This document shows positions 45,380 through 53,355 of a stretch of 64,000 nt of DNA, in pieces. The position numbers and the translations under genes are program-made. A model generated the notes under the pieces. It made no database searches. It had not been told where the DNA came from and saw only the letters and a program-made list of their open reading frames with translations. The stretch comes from Mycolicibacterium tusciae JS617 (lineage in GTDB: Bacteria; Actinomycetota; Actinomycetes; Mycobacteriales; Mycobacteriaceae), in the NCBI RefSeq assembly GCF_000243415.2, contig NZ_KI912270.1:6467837-6531836 (forward strand), read 5' to 3'. Every line of letters begins with the position of its first letter. The first letter of the stretch is position 1.

Positions 45380-46525
45380 TCAGCGACCGCTGAACGTTTC
45401 GCGTAGCCGGCTGAACAGTCCTCCGCCGGAGGCGTTCGAGTTCACGGTCCGCACCTCGGCGATGTCGCGGCTGCGCTTGTCCTTCAGCTTGCGCAACAAC
45501 TCGATGTCCTCGTGGTCCAAACGCGACGGCACCACCACATCGATATGGGCATGTAGGTTTCCCCGCACCCCGGACCGAAGGTGTGGCATCCCGTGCCCGC
45601 GAAGCGTCGTGACCTGCCCCGGTTGGGTTCCCGCCGCGATGGTGATCTCGGTCGGGCCGTCGATGATCGCGTCGACGGTGACGGTGGTGCCGAGTGCCGC
45701 GTCAACCATCGGCACCGAGATCGTGCAGTGCAGATCGTCGTTGTCGCGGACGAAGATGTCGTGCGCCTTCTCGTGCACCTCGACGTAAAGGTCTCCTGCG
45801 GGCCCACCGCCAGGGCCTACCTCGCCTTGGGCGGCGAGCCGTACTCGCATGCCGTCGCCGACGCCCGCGGGGATCTTGACGCTGATCTCGCGGCGCGCGC
45901 GCACCCGGCCGTCGCCGCCGCAGCGGTGGCACGGATCAGGGATGACCTCGCCGACCCCGCCGCATACCGGACATGGTCGTGACGTCATCACCTGGCCGAG
46001 GAGTGAACGCTGTACCGACTGCACCTCGCCGTGCCCGTGGCAGGTGTCGCACGTGACCGGCTTGGAGTTGCCGTGGGTGCCCTTGCCCTGACACAGGTCG
46101 CACAGCACTGCGGTGTCGACGGTGACCTGTTTGGTCACGCCGGTCGCACACTCCGAAAGGTCCAGCCGCATCCGCAGCAGGGAATCCGAACCCGGCCGCA
46201 CGCGACCGATCGGCCCCCGGGTCGTCGCTCCGCCGCCGAAGAACGCCTCGAACACGTCGCCGAGTCCCCCAAAACCACTGGAGAACCCGCTTCCATTTCC
46301 ACCGGCGGATGCCAGCGGATCCCCGCCCAGATCGACGATGCGCCGTTTCTCCGGATCGCTGAGCACCTCGTACGCCGCGCTGATGTCCTTGAATCGCGCC
46401 TGCGCGTCCTCGTCCGGGTTGACGTCCGGATGCAGTTCGCGGGCCAGTTTGCGGTATGCGCGTTTGATCTCCGCGTCGTTCGCCTCCCGGCTGACGCCGA
46501 GTAGTCCGTAATAGTCGCGTGCCAC
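45380..46525 (-). CDS. dnaJ2: Chaperone protein DnaJ2
   Basis: This 381-residue Hsp40 has an N-terminal J domain with the HPD motif ([14 protein letters not shown], about residues 28-41). A Gly-rich linker ([24 protein letters not shown]) follows, then a zinc domain with four CxxCxGxG-type repeats ([32 protein letters not shown]), then the C-terminal peptide-binding domain. It stimulates DnaK. It lies between hrcA and rsmE and corresponds to Rv2373c. The genes are probably heat-shock regulated through HrcA. Confidence 0.96.
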   Translation of the reverse strand: MARDYYGLLGVSREANDAEIKRAYRKLARELHPDVNPDEDAQARFKDISAAYEVLSDPEKRRIVDLGGDPLASAGGNGSGFSSGFGGLGDVFEAFFGGGATTRGPIGRVRPGSDSLLRMRLDLSECATGVTKQVTVDTAVLCDLCQGKGTHGNSKPVTCDTCHGHGEVQSVQRSLLGQVMTSRPCPVCGGVGEVIPDPCHRCGGDGRVRARREISVKIPAGVGDGMRVRLAAQGEVGPGGGPAGDLYVEVHEKAHDIFVRDNDDLHCTISVPMVDAALGTTVTVDAIIDGPTEITIAAGTQPGQVTTLRGHGMPHLRSGVRGNLHAHIDVVVPSRLDHEDIELLRKLKDKRSRDIAEVRTVNSNASGGGLFSRLRETFSGR

Positions 46526-46574
46526 GCTGACCTTGCCTGACCTTTCTTGCTGGTTCGAAGCGATTGCGCCGGTT

Positions 46575-47606
46575 CTACCGGGTACCTAAGACTTCGCCGA
46601 TATAGAGAGCAACCGCGGCGACATTGGCGATAGTTCCCGGATAGTCCATCCGTGTCGGGCCCAGCACACCCATGCCGCCGTATACCTTGCCCGAACTTCC
46701 GTATGCAGTGCTAATCACCGAAGTGCCGGCCATCGCCTCCGCCTCGGTCTCGTGGCCGATCCGCACGGTGATCTTGCCTGCCTCCTGCTGCGCCGCCAGC
46801 AGCCGCAACACCACCACCTGTTCCTCGAGCGCTTCGAGCACCGAGCGGAGCCCGCCGCCGAAATCCGCGGTGTTGCGGGTGAGGTTGGCCGTGCCGCCCA
46901 GCATCAGACGCTCCTCGCTGTGCTCGACCAGCGTCTCCACCAGCATCGTGGCAGACCGCCCCACCGCATCGGCCAGTCCGCCGTTGCCGTTGAGCTGGTC
47001 GGCCAGATCGGCGACCGCGATCGATGCGGCGGCCAGCGGCTTGCCTTCCAGCGCCTGCCCCAGCACATCACGCAGCTTTGCGACGTCGTGCTCGTCCAGT
47101 GCGTCACCCAGCTCGACGATGCGCTGGTCGACGCGGCCGGCGTCGGTGATGACGACCAGCAGCAGCCGCGCCGGGGTCAACGCGACCACCTCTAGATGAC
47201 GCACCGAGGACGTCGACAGCGTCGGATACTGCACGATCGCGACCTGGCGGGTCAGCTGTGCGAGCAGCCGCACCGCACGGCGCAGGACATCGTCGAGGTC
47301 GACGCCGGACTCCAGGAATCCAAGGATGGCGCTGCGCTCGGCGGACGACAGCGGTTTGACGTCTTCGAGCCGGTCGACGAACTCGCGGTAGCCCTTCTCG
47401 GTGGGCACCCGGCCCGAGCTGGTGTGCGGCTGGGCGATGTACCCCTCGGCCTCCAAGACCGCCATATCGTTGCGGACGGTCGCGCTGGAGACGCCGAGGT
47501 TGTGGCGTTCGACGAGCGATTTCGAGCCGATCGGTTCCTTGGTGGACACGAAGTCGGCCACGATCGCGCGCAGTACCTCGAACCGACGATCATCGGCGCT
47601 ACCCAT
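46575..47606 (-). CDS. hrcA: Heat-inducible transcriptional repressor HrcA
   Basis: This 343-residue repressor has the N-terminal winged helix ([73 protein letters not shown]), the signature of HrcA. The C-terminus contains [28 protein letters not shown]. HrcA normally represses groE-type operons through CIRCE elements. No CIRCE-like inverted repeat was seen in the adjacent upstream region. It is the first gene of the hrcA-dnaJ2-rsmE-phoH run. The start is the ATG at 47606. Confidence 0.96.
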   Translation of the reverse strand: MGSADDRRFEVLRAIVADFVSTKEPIGSKSLVERHNLGVSSATVRNDMAVLEAEGYIAQPHTSSGRVPTEKGYREFVDRLEDVKPLSSAERSAILGFLESGVDLDDVLRRAVRLLAQLTRQVAIVQYPTLSTSSVRHLEVVALTPARLLLVVITDAGRVDQRIVELGDALDEHDVAKLRDVLGQALEGKPLAAASIAVADLADQLNGNGGLADAVGRSATMLVETLVEHSEERLMLGGTANLTRNTADFGGGLRSVLEALEEQVVVLRLLAAQQEAGKITVRIGHETEAEAMAGTSVISTAYGSSGKVYGGMGVLGPTRMDYPGTIANVAAVALYIGEVLGTR

Positions 47607-47770
47607 GCGTTCACCTGCCTTTCGTAGCCGTTGGAATTCATTTTACGGCCATCATCAGCGGCGATGCCGCACCAGCGGCTCTACGCGGTGTGCACGGCGT
47701 TTGCGATAGCCTCCACGAGTGATGCGTTTGCCTGGGGGGACGACGCGGGGGTCGAGTGCGCGGAGTCGAA

Positions 47771-47912
47771 TGTCGCCGCCGGGGCGGCTCCGCAGCCGAA
47801 AGTCGCCGCCGGGGCGGCTCCGCAGCCGAAAGTCGCCGCCGGGGCGGCTCCGCAGCCGAATGTCGCCGCCGGGGCGGCTCCGCAGCCAGATGTCGCCGCC
47901 GGGGCGGCTCCG
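47771..47912 (+). repeat. 30-bp tandem repeat array, 4.7 copies
   Basis: Units at 47771-47800, 47801-47830, 47831-47860, 47861-47890 and a partial 47891-47912 are nearly identical, with substitutions only at unit junctions. A degenerate 10 bp before the array resembles the end of a further unit. Each unit contains GCCGCCGGGGCGGC, a nearly self-complementary stretch. The array ends at the base before a GTG start codon. It could also be translated in a longer frame as a 10-residue repeat (VAAGAAPQPK type). Confidence 0.9.
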
Positions 47913-48233
47913 GTGATCTTCAAAAGGGTGCTCGACGGTAGGCCCTACCCGGACCACGGGCTGTCACACCGGCAGTGGGCGCAGATCCCGCCCCGCCAGA
48001 TACGGCTGGACGAACTCGTGATGACGACGACGGTGCTGGCGCTTGACCGGCTGCTGTCGGAGGACTCGACGTTCTACGGCGACCTCTTTCCGCACGCGGT
48101 CAAGTGGAACGGTGATGTCTATCTGGAAGACGGGCTACACCGCGCGGTGCGCTCGGCGTTGCGTAACCGGATCGTGCTGCACGCGCGGGTGTTCGACATG
48201 GATATGCCTATGTCCGAACAGGTCTCGGTCTAG
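47913..48233 (+). CDS. Conserved mycobacterial protein (106 aa)
   Basis: The protein read from the GTG at 47913 (VIFKRVLDGRPYPDHGLSHRQWAQIPPRQIRLDELVMTTTVLALDRLLSEDSTFYGDLFPHAVKW) matches the length and position of Rv2375. It has no membrane segments and no recognised domain. The ORF stays open upstream to a TTG at 47631 and an ATG at 47664 through the repeat array. The GTG is preferred because the upstream translation is repetitive and no good ribosome-binding site precedes the other starts. It is divergent from hrcA. Confidence 0.75.
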   Translation: MIFKRVLDGRPYPDHGLSHRQWAQIPPRQIRLDELVMTTTVLALDRLLSEDSTFYGDLFPHAVKWNGDVYLEDGLHRAVRSALRNRIVLHARVFDMDMPMSEQVSV

Positions 48234-48415
48234 CGGCGGCACGAGCAACCAACGCACAAGCAAGTTAGTTCGCGTGGGCCATGCCTGCCAGCCGGTACTT
48301 GTGGTTTCCCGTTGCCGGACTGCGCAGTTGGGTATCAGCGGGGACGACACGGTTTCGAGAGCGGGCAATCCTGGAGTGGATGGGAACAGCGCTCAACCGC
48401 CCAAGGAGATCCACC

Positions 48416-48754
48416 ATGCGAATCCAATCGACATCCCTGACAACGTTGTTGGCCCTCGCGGCTGCCGCAGTCGCGATCATCGCCGCACCGACTGCCATGG
48501 CCGCATCGACGATAGCGGCAAAGCCCGGCCAGGTTCTCACCGCTTGCGATTCGACCGGCCCTGGTACCGAATGCATCACTCCCGGCAACGCTCAGATCAA
48601 CGACTCCCTTCCCGTGGATAACTTCTATTCCTACGGCAGCTACGGCTATCCCTACGGGGGCTACGGCCTTGCGCTCGGCGGCATCGGCGGCATCGGCGGC
48701 ATGCACGGCGGCATGCACGGCGGGGGCCACAACGGCGGCCACGGCGGCCGATAA
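48416..48754 (+). CDS. Small exported Gly/His-rich protein
   Basis: This 112-residue protein starts at an ATG with AAGGAG 8 nt upstream. The signal peptide is SLTTLLALAAAAVAIIAAPTAMA. The mature region has two Cys (LTACDSTGPGTECITPG), a Tyr-rich segment (YSYGSYGYPYGGYG) and a C-terminal Gly/His-rich tail (GGMHGGMHGGGHNGGHGG) that could bind metals. It sits in the position where M. tuberculosis has cfp2 but shows no clear relation to it. No operon partner. Confidence 0.8.
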   Translation: MRIQSTSLTTLLALAAAAVAIIAAPTAMAASTIAAKPGQVLTACDSTGPGTECITPGNAQINDSLPVDNFYSYGSYGYPYGGYGLALGGIGGIGGMHGGMHGGGHNGGHGGR

Positions 48755-48875
48755 CGACGACCGGCCCGCAACCACTTGTTCTGCGTGGGTTCACCCCGTC
48801 GTCTTCCGCGACAGCGTCCTGCCGTTACGCGTGCTACCGCTGGCAGGTAGACCGGAGTAATGCTGCCGAGCAGCA

Positions 48876-49652
48876 GTGTTGGACGTCAGCACTGAAGACA
48901 TCGGCAACGGCGACCGGAATGCTGAGAGCCATGCACCCGCCGTTCGCAACGCTCGCGCTGAACGCAGACGACAAATGAACGCCTGGCACCGTGCCGATGC
49001 GGCGGTCATCGCACATCCCGCACAGCACGAAACCGCCTGCCGAACTGCGCCGGCTGCCAAGCTGCTCCCACCGCAGAACCCAAGCCTCGCCCGCAGCTGG
49101 GCCGGTCTGGCGGACCTGCCAACGATCGTCGCAACGGGGCCCTTCGACGACGCCTCTGACGCTGAGCAACTTACCGACGCATTCATCGCGGTGCGCCGCC
49201 ACTGCACGGCACAGTTGGTTCTGCTCGGGACGGGTCGACAACGCACCGCTATTGTGCGGCGCACGTTCGCACACGGCGTCGGTGCCGACGTGCACGCCCC
49301 CAGATCAATGCCCGCGGCGCGGTGGTCGGACTTCGTCGCCGCCGCAGATGTCGTGGTTCCGAGCACCGCAACGGGTTCAGCGAGCCTGTTGGAGGTTCTC
49401 GCCGTGGGCCGAGCCGTGGTCACACCACTCGATCCGGCGACCGTGCACCTGGTCGTGCCCAACAGTGTGGGACTGGTCTACCCGCCAGGGGACGTTTCCG
49501 CGATGGCAGCGGCCCTGCTCCGCGTCCTGACGTCACCCGCGCTTCGTCTCGGAATGGCCAGTCGGGCTTGCGAGGTCGCCCGGCGGCATCACCTCGTTGC
49601 TGCAACAAGCCGACGAAGGGAACGGATATGCGTAACGCCCTCTGGCGACTAG
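48876..49652 (+). CDS. N-terminally truncated glycosyltransferase-like protein
   Basis: The 258-residue frame shows the C-terminal half of a family 4-like glycosyltransferase: LPTIVATGPFDDASDAEQLTDAFIAVRRHCTAQLVLLGTGRQRTAIV, then VVVPSTATGSASLLEVLAVGRAVVTPLDPATVHLVVPNSVGLVYPPGDVSAMAAALLRVLTSPALRLGMA. These match the nucleotide-sugar-binding Rossmann half. The donor-domain N-terminal half is missing and the first 60 residues look unrelated, so it is probably a remnant. A later start at 48975 (MNAWHRADAA) is also possible. Activity is doubtful. Confidence 0.55.
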   Translation: MLDVSTEDIGNGDRNAESHAPAVRNARAERRRQMNAWHRADAAVIAHPAQHETACRTAPAAKLLPPQNPSLARSWAGLADLPTIVATGPFDDASDAEQLTDAFIAVRRHCTAQLVLLGTGRQRTAIVRRTFAHGVGADVHAPRSMPAARWSDFVAAADVVVPSTATGSASLLEVLAVGRAVVTPLDPATVHLVVPNSVGLVYPPGDVSAMAAALLRVLTSPALRLGMASRACEVARRHHLVAATSRRRERICVTPSGD

Positions 49653-49714
49653 TGATACGCCTCGCCGAGGCCATCAACCGGAGTCCGATCACTGCACCAG
49701 AGATCGAAGAGTAG
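49628..49714 (+). CDS. Candidate 28-aa peptide gene
   Basis: An ATG with AAGGGAA upstream opens a 28-codon ORF (MRNALWRLVIRLAEAIN then RSPITAPEIEE). It overlaps the end of the glycosyltransferase-like frame and lies 46 bp before the HD-domain gene. The amphipathic N-terminal helix and acidic tail look protein-like, but there is no family match. It could be a leader or small regulator peptide. Confidence 0.35.
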   Translation: MRNALWRLVIRLAEAINRSPITAPEIEE

Positions 49715-49760
49715 ATCCACCGCCCTCCCATGAGGGCTCAGTCGCGCAAGGAGCAGAGAA

Positions 49761-50399
49761 ATGACTGAAACAATCGCCGGCGTCACGATTCCAGACTCCG
49801 TCGTCGTCAAGGCCGCGACCGAACTGGTGCTTGATGCCGAGGATGATCTGCTGTTCCACCACTCGCGCCGGGTGTACCTCTGGGGCATGCTCAAGTCACG
49901 CTGGCTCAGGCGTTCACCCGACCCCGAACTCAGCTACGTCGGCGCGATGTTCCACGACCTCGGCTTGACACCGAAGTACCGCACCCAGCATCAGCGATTC
50001 GAAATCGACGGTGCCGACATCGCACGGGCATTCCTGCTGGATAACGGGTACAGCCCGGCCGAGGCCCAGATGGTCTGGTTGTCGATCGCCCTGCACACCA
50101 CTCCGGGTATACCCGAGCACCTCGCACCGGAGATCCATCTCGTAACGCTCGGTGTAGAGACCGACGTACTCGGCCAAAAAATCTATGAGATCACCGACGA
50201 GCAACTCGCGGCGGTCATCAACGCGCATCCGCGCACGGACTTCAAGAATCGCATACAACACGCGTTCTACGACGGCATGAAAGACCGGCCCGAGACGACG
50301 TTCGGCACGATGAACGACGACGTCCTTGCGCATTTTGATCCGCAATTCACCCGCGAGGATTTCGTCAGCGTCATCACAAAGTCGGCGTGGCCCGAATAG
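49761..50399 (+). CDS. HD-domain phosphohydrolase-like protein
   Basis: This 212-residue protein starts at an ATG with AAGGAG 8 nt upstream. HD-domain features are LLFHHSRRVYLWGML (His), YVGAMFHDLGLTPKY (His-Asp pair) and, downstream, IALHTTPGIPEHLAPE with further His residues, a pattern seen in cyanamide-hydratase-like HD proteins. The substrate is unknown. The enzyme is cytosolic. It follows the 28-aa ORF and precedes a flavin monooxygenase by 240 bp. Confidence 0.8.
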   Translation: MTETIAGVTIPDSVVVKAATELVLDAEDDLLFHHSRRVYLWGMLKSRWLRRSPDPELSYVGAMFHDLGLTPKYRTQHQRFEIDGADIARAFLLDNGYSPAEAQMVWLSIALHTTPGIPEHLAPEIHLVTLGVETDVLGQKIYEITDEQLAAVINAHPRTDFKNRIQHAFYDGMKDRPETTFGTMNDDVLAHFDPQFTREDFVSVITKSAWPE

Positions 50400-50641
50400 C
50401 TAACCTCCGCAGTCGCCGAGCAGCGTCAACCGACCATCGCGGGCCATCGTGGTACTGCGCAATCTGTCTGAGCGATAAGCGATTTCCGGCCAGTAGGTAT
50501 GACTCGGTGGGGCTGGCAGGCCGTGGTAATGATGGACAGCGCCAAGGACAACACGCGCAATGACGACGACCGTGGGGCTATGGCTAATGTCCTACCCCCG
50601 GCGTGCACGCCAAGAACTCTCACAACTAAGAGGGCCGCTTG
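50400..50641. other. Intergenic region upstream of the monooxygenase
   Basis: About 240 bp without a convincing gene. AAGAGGG before the ATG at 50642 is the ribosome-binding site. No terminator hairpin or RNA gene was recognised. Confidence 0.5.
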
Positions 50642-51820
50642 ATGCGGGCCGTGGTGATTGGAGGTTCGCTGGGCGGACTCACCGCAGCCCTCGTTCTTCG
50701 AGACCAGGGCTGGGAGGTAACCGTTCTGGAACGTAGTCCGAATCCGTTGGAAGGGCGCGGGACTGGAATCGTCGCGCACCCATCCACGGTTCGCTATCTC
50801 GTGGAACGGGCCGGAAGGTCCATTCGCGATATTGGCTTGCCGGCCAACAGGCTTCAGTATCTCGACAAGAACGGCACGATCGCACACGCGCAACCCTGTG
50901 CCTACCGATTCGCATCGTACGTGGAGTTGTATCGGGGGCTGCTCGACGCCTTCGGAACCGAGCGCTACCACCTGTCGAAGGAGCTTGCACACCTGGACAA
51001 CCGCGGCGATGTTGCAAAGCTGTCGCTGACCGACGGTCAGACTTATGTAGCCGATCTCGTCGTATGCGCCGATGGCATTCGCTCGATGGGGCGCCGGATC
51101 ATGGTGCCCGACGTCCAACACCAGTACGCGGGATACATTGCCTGGCGCGGCACCGTTCGCATCGACCAACTCAGTAAGAGCTCGGCGAGCCTCCTACTGA
51201 ACGCATACACCTACCGGATCCTGCCGCAGGGCCACCTGCTGAGCTTCGCCATTCCTGGCCGAGGCGGCGCTGCACTCTTAAACTGGCTCTGGTATCAAAA
51301 CATTGCGCCGGGACCCCGTCTCACCGACTTGCTCACCGACCGTAACGGTGCCAGGGCAGAGCTGACAGTGCCGCCGGGATCGGTCCAGACCCGCCATGTC
51401 GAGGCGCTGCGTGCGGCGGCGGACACCCAGCTTCCTAAGCCTCTCGCCGAGGTGATCCAACAAACCGCCGAGCCGTTCATCCAGGTGATCGTCGACCTCG
51501 AAGTTCCCAGGATGGCCTTCGGACGGTGCTGCCTGACCGGCGACGCTGCTTTCGCACTGCGACCACACGTCGGTGTGGGTACCGCGAAGGCAGCCGACGA
51601 CGCATGGCAGCTGGGGACCGCGCTGCTGGGCGCTACGGCACAACACATCCCAGATCGGTTGAAGGGTTGGGAGACTCAACAATTGTCTGTGGGGCGGCGT
51701 GCGGTGAACCGGGCTCGAGTGGCGGGTCGCAGCCTGCAGGACGGCACCTGGCGGATCGGGGAGCAACCCCCCTTCGGTCTGCTCGTGCCCGGTGACAGCG
51801 TTCTGCCTGTCGCCCTTTGA
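50642..51820 (+). CDS. FAD-dependent monooxygenase, 2,6-dihydroxypyridine hydroxylase-like
   Basis: This 392-residue flavoprotein has the Rossmann motif AVVIGGSLGGLTAALVLRDQGWEVTVLER at the N-terminus. The DG motif is VVCADGIRSMGRRIMVPD (about residue 140), and GD is CLTGDAAFALRPHVGVGTAKAADDAWQLG (about residue 300), as in class A aromatic hydroxylases. The closest pattern is the 2,6-dihydroxypyridine/maleylacetate-type group. The ATG at 50642 was chosen over a TTG one codon earlier. The substrate is not deducible. It converges with the response regulator. Confidence 0.88.
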   Translation: MRAVVIGGSLGGLTAALVLRDQGWEVTVLERSPNPLEGRGTGIVAHPSTVRYLVERAGRSIRDIGLPANRLQYLDKNGTIAHAQPCAYRFASYVELYRGLLDAFGTERYHLSKELAHLDNRGDVAKLSLTDGQTYVADLVVCADGIRSMGRRIMVPDVQHQYAGYIAWRGTVRIDQLSKSSASLLLNAYTYRILPQGHLLSFAIPGRGGAALLNWLWYQNIAPGPRLTDLLTDRNGARAELTVPPGSVQTRHVEALRAAADTQLPKPLAEVIQQTAEPFIQVIVDLEVPRMAFGRCCLTGDAAFALRPHVGVGTAKAADDAWQLGTALLGATAQHIPDRLKGWETQQLSVGRRAVNRARVAGRSLQDGTWRIGEQPPFGLLVPGDSVLPVAL

Positions 51821-51897
51821 CTTCGAACAGCGCCCGACATCTCGGGCACGTTCGCGACGAGCGTTCACATCCCTTCCGCCGGTAATCGCCGCTCACT

Positions 51898-52554
51898 TCA
51901 TCGCGCTTCGAGGAAGGCAAGCACCGCCAACACCCGGCGGTGGTCCTCACCCGTCTCAGGCAGACTCAACTTGTTCATGATGCTGCGGATGTGCTTTTCG
52001 ACTGTACCTTCGGTGACCCAAATGCGATGTGCGATACCGGCATTCGATCGCCCCTCGGCCATCAACGCCAGCACTTCGCTCTCGCGCTCGCTCAGCACGC
52101 TCAACGGGTCGTCGCGCCGTCTTGCCGATACGAGTTCGGCCACCAGGGCCGGGTCGACCACCGACGCTCCCCTGGCGACCCGCTCCAGCGAATCGATGAA
52201 ATCGGCCACGTCGGTGATGCGGCTCTTGAGCAGATAACCGATGCGGCCGCCGGCCGCCAGCAGGTCCATCGCATCGTCGACGGCAACGTGTGCGGAAAGC
52301 ACCATGATCGCGGTGTCCGGCAATTCCTGCCGGATGAGCCGGGCGGCGTCCAGGCCCTCACTGGTGTTGGTGGGTGGCATCCGGATGTCGGTGACCACGA
52401 GGCCGGGGGTCATTGCGCGGACGAGGCTGATGAGCTGTTCGCCGTCACCGGCCTGGCCGACGACGTCGAAGCCCGCGCCCTCGAGCAGACTGGCCAAGCC
52501 CGCCCGAAGCAGGACGTCGTCGTCGGCGAGTACCACTCGCGTCGTCTCGGCCAT
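51898..52554 (-). CDS. NarL/LuxR-family response regulator (orphan)
   Basis: This 218-residue regulator has an N-terminal receiver domain (VVLADDDVLLRAGLASLLEGAGF; phospho-acceptor-type Asp in LVVTDIRMPP; Ser and Lys in VLSAHV and GYLLKSRI) and a C-terminal LuxR HTH (LSERESEVLALMAEGRSNAGIAHRIWVTEGTVEKHIRSIMNKLSLPE). The ATG at 52554 has AAGGAG 6 nt upstream. The start overlaps the stop of the upstream DUF998-like gene by one base. No sensor kinase is nearby. Confidence 0.9.
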   Translation of the reverse strand: MAETTRVVLADDDVLLRAGLASLLEGAGFDVVGQAGDGEQLISLVRAMTPGLVVTDIRMPPTNTSEGLDAARLIRQELPDTAIMVLSAHVAVDDAMDLLAAGGRIGYLLKSRITDVADFIDSLERVARGASVVDPALVAELVSARRRDDPLSVLSERESEVLALMAEGRSNAGIAHRIWVTEGTVEKHIRSIMNKLSLPETGEDHRRVLAVLAFLEAR

Positions 52555-53231
52555 CAATACACTCCTTCGGCGCGCGGTGCTGCAACATCTAAGCGGGGTC
52601 GAGCCAACTGGGCCAACAGGACCAGGCCGGTGAAAATCTGCCAGATCATGATCGTGTACACACAGGCCCGCTCGACGAGGCCGATATGCGAAAAGTCGGC
52701 TGCCCATTGGCTATAGGTCTGCAGCATCACGGCCAGCACCAGGCCCGCCACCCCGATCAGCACTCCGATCGGGGCGTACCAGCGCACCGAGACCGCACGA
52801 CCGACGACCACCGAACCGACCACGACGGCCGCGTTGCCGCCGCCAATCGCCAGAAACGCACCCAGCCCATGCAGCCAGTCGTAGCCGTCATTCCACAACG
52901 GCGAAAAGCCATGGACGATGCCGACCAGGAAATTGCCCACGGCGTTGGTGACCGCGAGCAGTAGAAAGACCGGGCCCGCCCACCGTCCTCGGATGACGCG
53001 GACCGCCACGACGGCCCCGGCGAGGAACAACGCACCCTGCAGGAAGAATCCCCAATTCATCAGCGACGCGCGCGGGGACCACTCGGGGACGCCGAGCACG
53101 CTGATGTACTTCGCCACGTAGCTGTAGGACGGGACGGCCGCGGCCGCGATGGCCTCGAACGCCACGAAGATGACGGCGGCCGATATCCACAACACGGCGA
53201 CAATGCGCAACGCGCGCCGGGAGGTGGTCAC
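52554..53231 (-). CDS. DUF998-like membrane protein
   Basis: This integral membrane protein has about seven hydrophobic helices. The typical pattern of the DUF998 family is seen: VPSYSYVAKYISVLGVPEWSPRASLMNWGFFLQGALFLAGAV, then LLLAVTNAVGNFLVGIVHG, then WLHGLGAFLAIGGGNAAVVVGSVVVG. The start is uncertain: GTG at 53231 (VTTSRRALRIVAVLW), with GTG codons at 53240 and 53237 and an ATG/GTG at 53279 as alternatives. Its stop overlaps the response regulator's start, so the two are coupled. A sensor-like membrane role is possible but unproven. Confidence 0.75.
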   Translation of the reverse strand: MTTSRRALRIVAVLWISAAVIFVAFEAIAAAAVPSYSYVAKYISVLGVPEWSPRASLMNWGFFLQGALFLAGAVVAVRVIRGRWAGPVFLLLAVTNAVGNFLVGIVHGFSPLWNDGYDWLHGLGAFLAIGGGNAAVVVGSVVVGRAVSVRWYAPIGVLIGVAGLVLAVMLQTYSQWAADFSHIGLVERACVYTIMIWQIFTGLVLLAQLARPRLDVAAPRAEGVY

Positions 53232-53311
53232 GGGCACCACGGTAGAGCAGCGCGGGCGTCTGAACTGCGCGGTCCGCACCGGCGGCCGGGACAGACAAGA
53301 TCGACTGCAGG

Positions 53312-53330
53312 TTAGGCTACGCTAACTAAG
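53312..53330 (+). promoter_or_regulatory. IdeR-box-like operator upstream of irtA
   Basis: The sequence TTAGGCTACGCTAACTAAG matches the mycobacterial IdeR-box consensus TTAGGTTAGGCTAACCTAA at 14 of 19 positions by hand count. It lies 26 bp before the irtA ATG, in the position expected for iron-dependent repression. Binding is inferred. Confidence 0.7.
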
Positions 53331-53355
53331 CACCGCCGAACAGAGGACATTGGAC

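Noticed and set aside
47607..47770. CIRCE-type operator upstream of hrcA
   Set aside because: No inverted repeat of the TTAGCACTC type was found; only a short AT-rich stretch is present.
47771..47912. CRISPR array
   Set aside because: The units are contiguous 30-bp repeats with no spacers and no cas genes are nearby.
53312..53330. IdeR box as regulator of the DUF998-like gene
   Set aside because: It is about 80 bp upstream of that divergent start, but its distance to irtA and the irtA function fit far better; shared control cannot be excluded.
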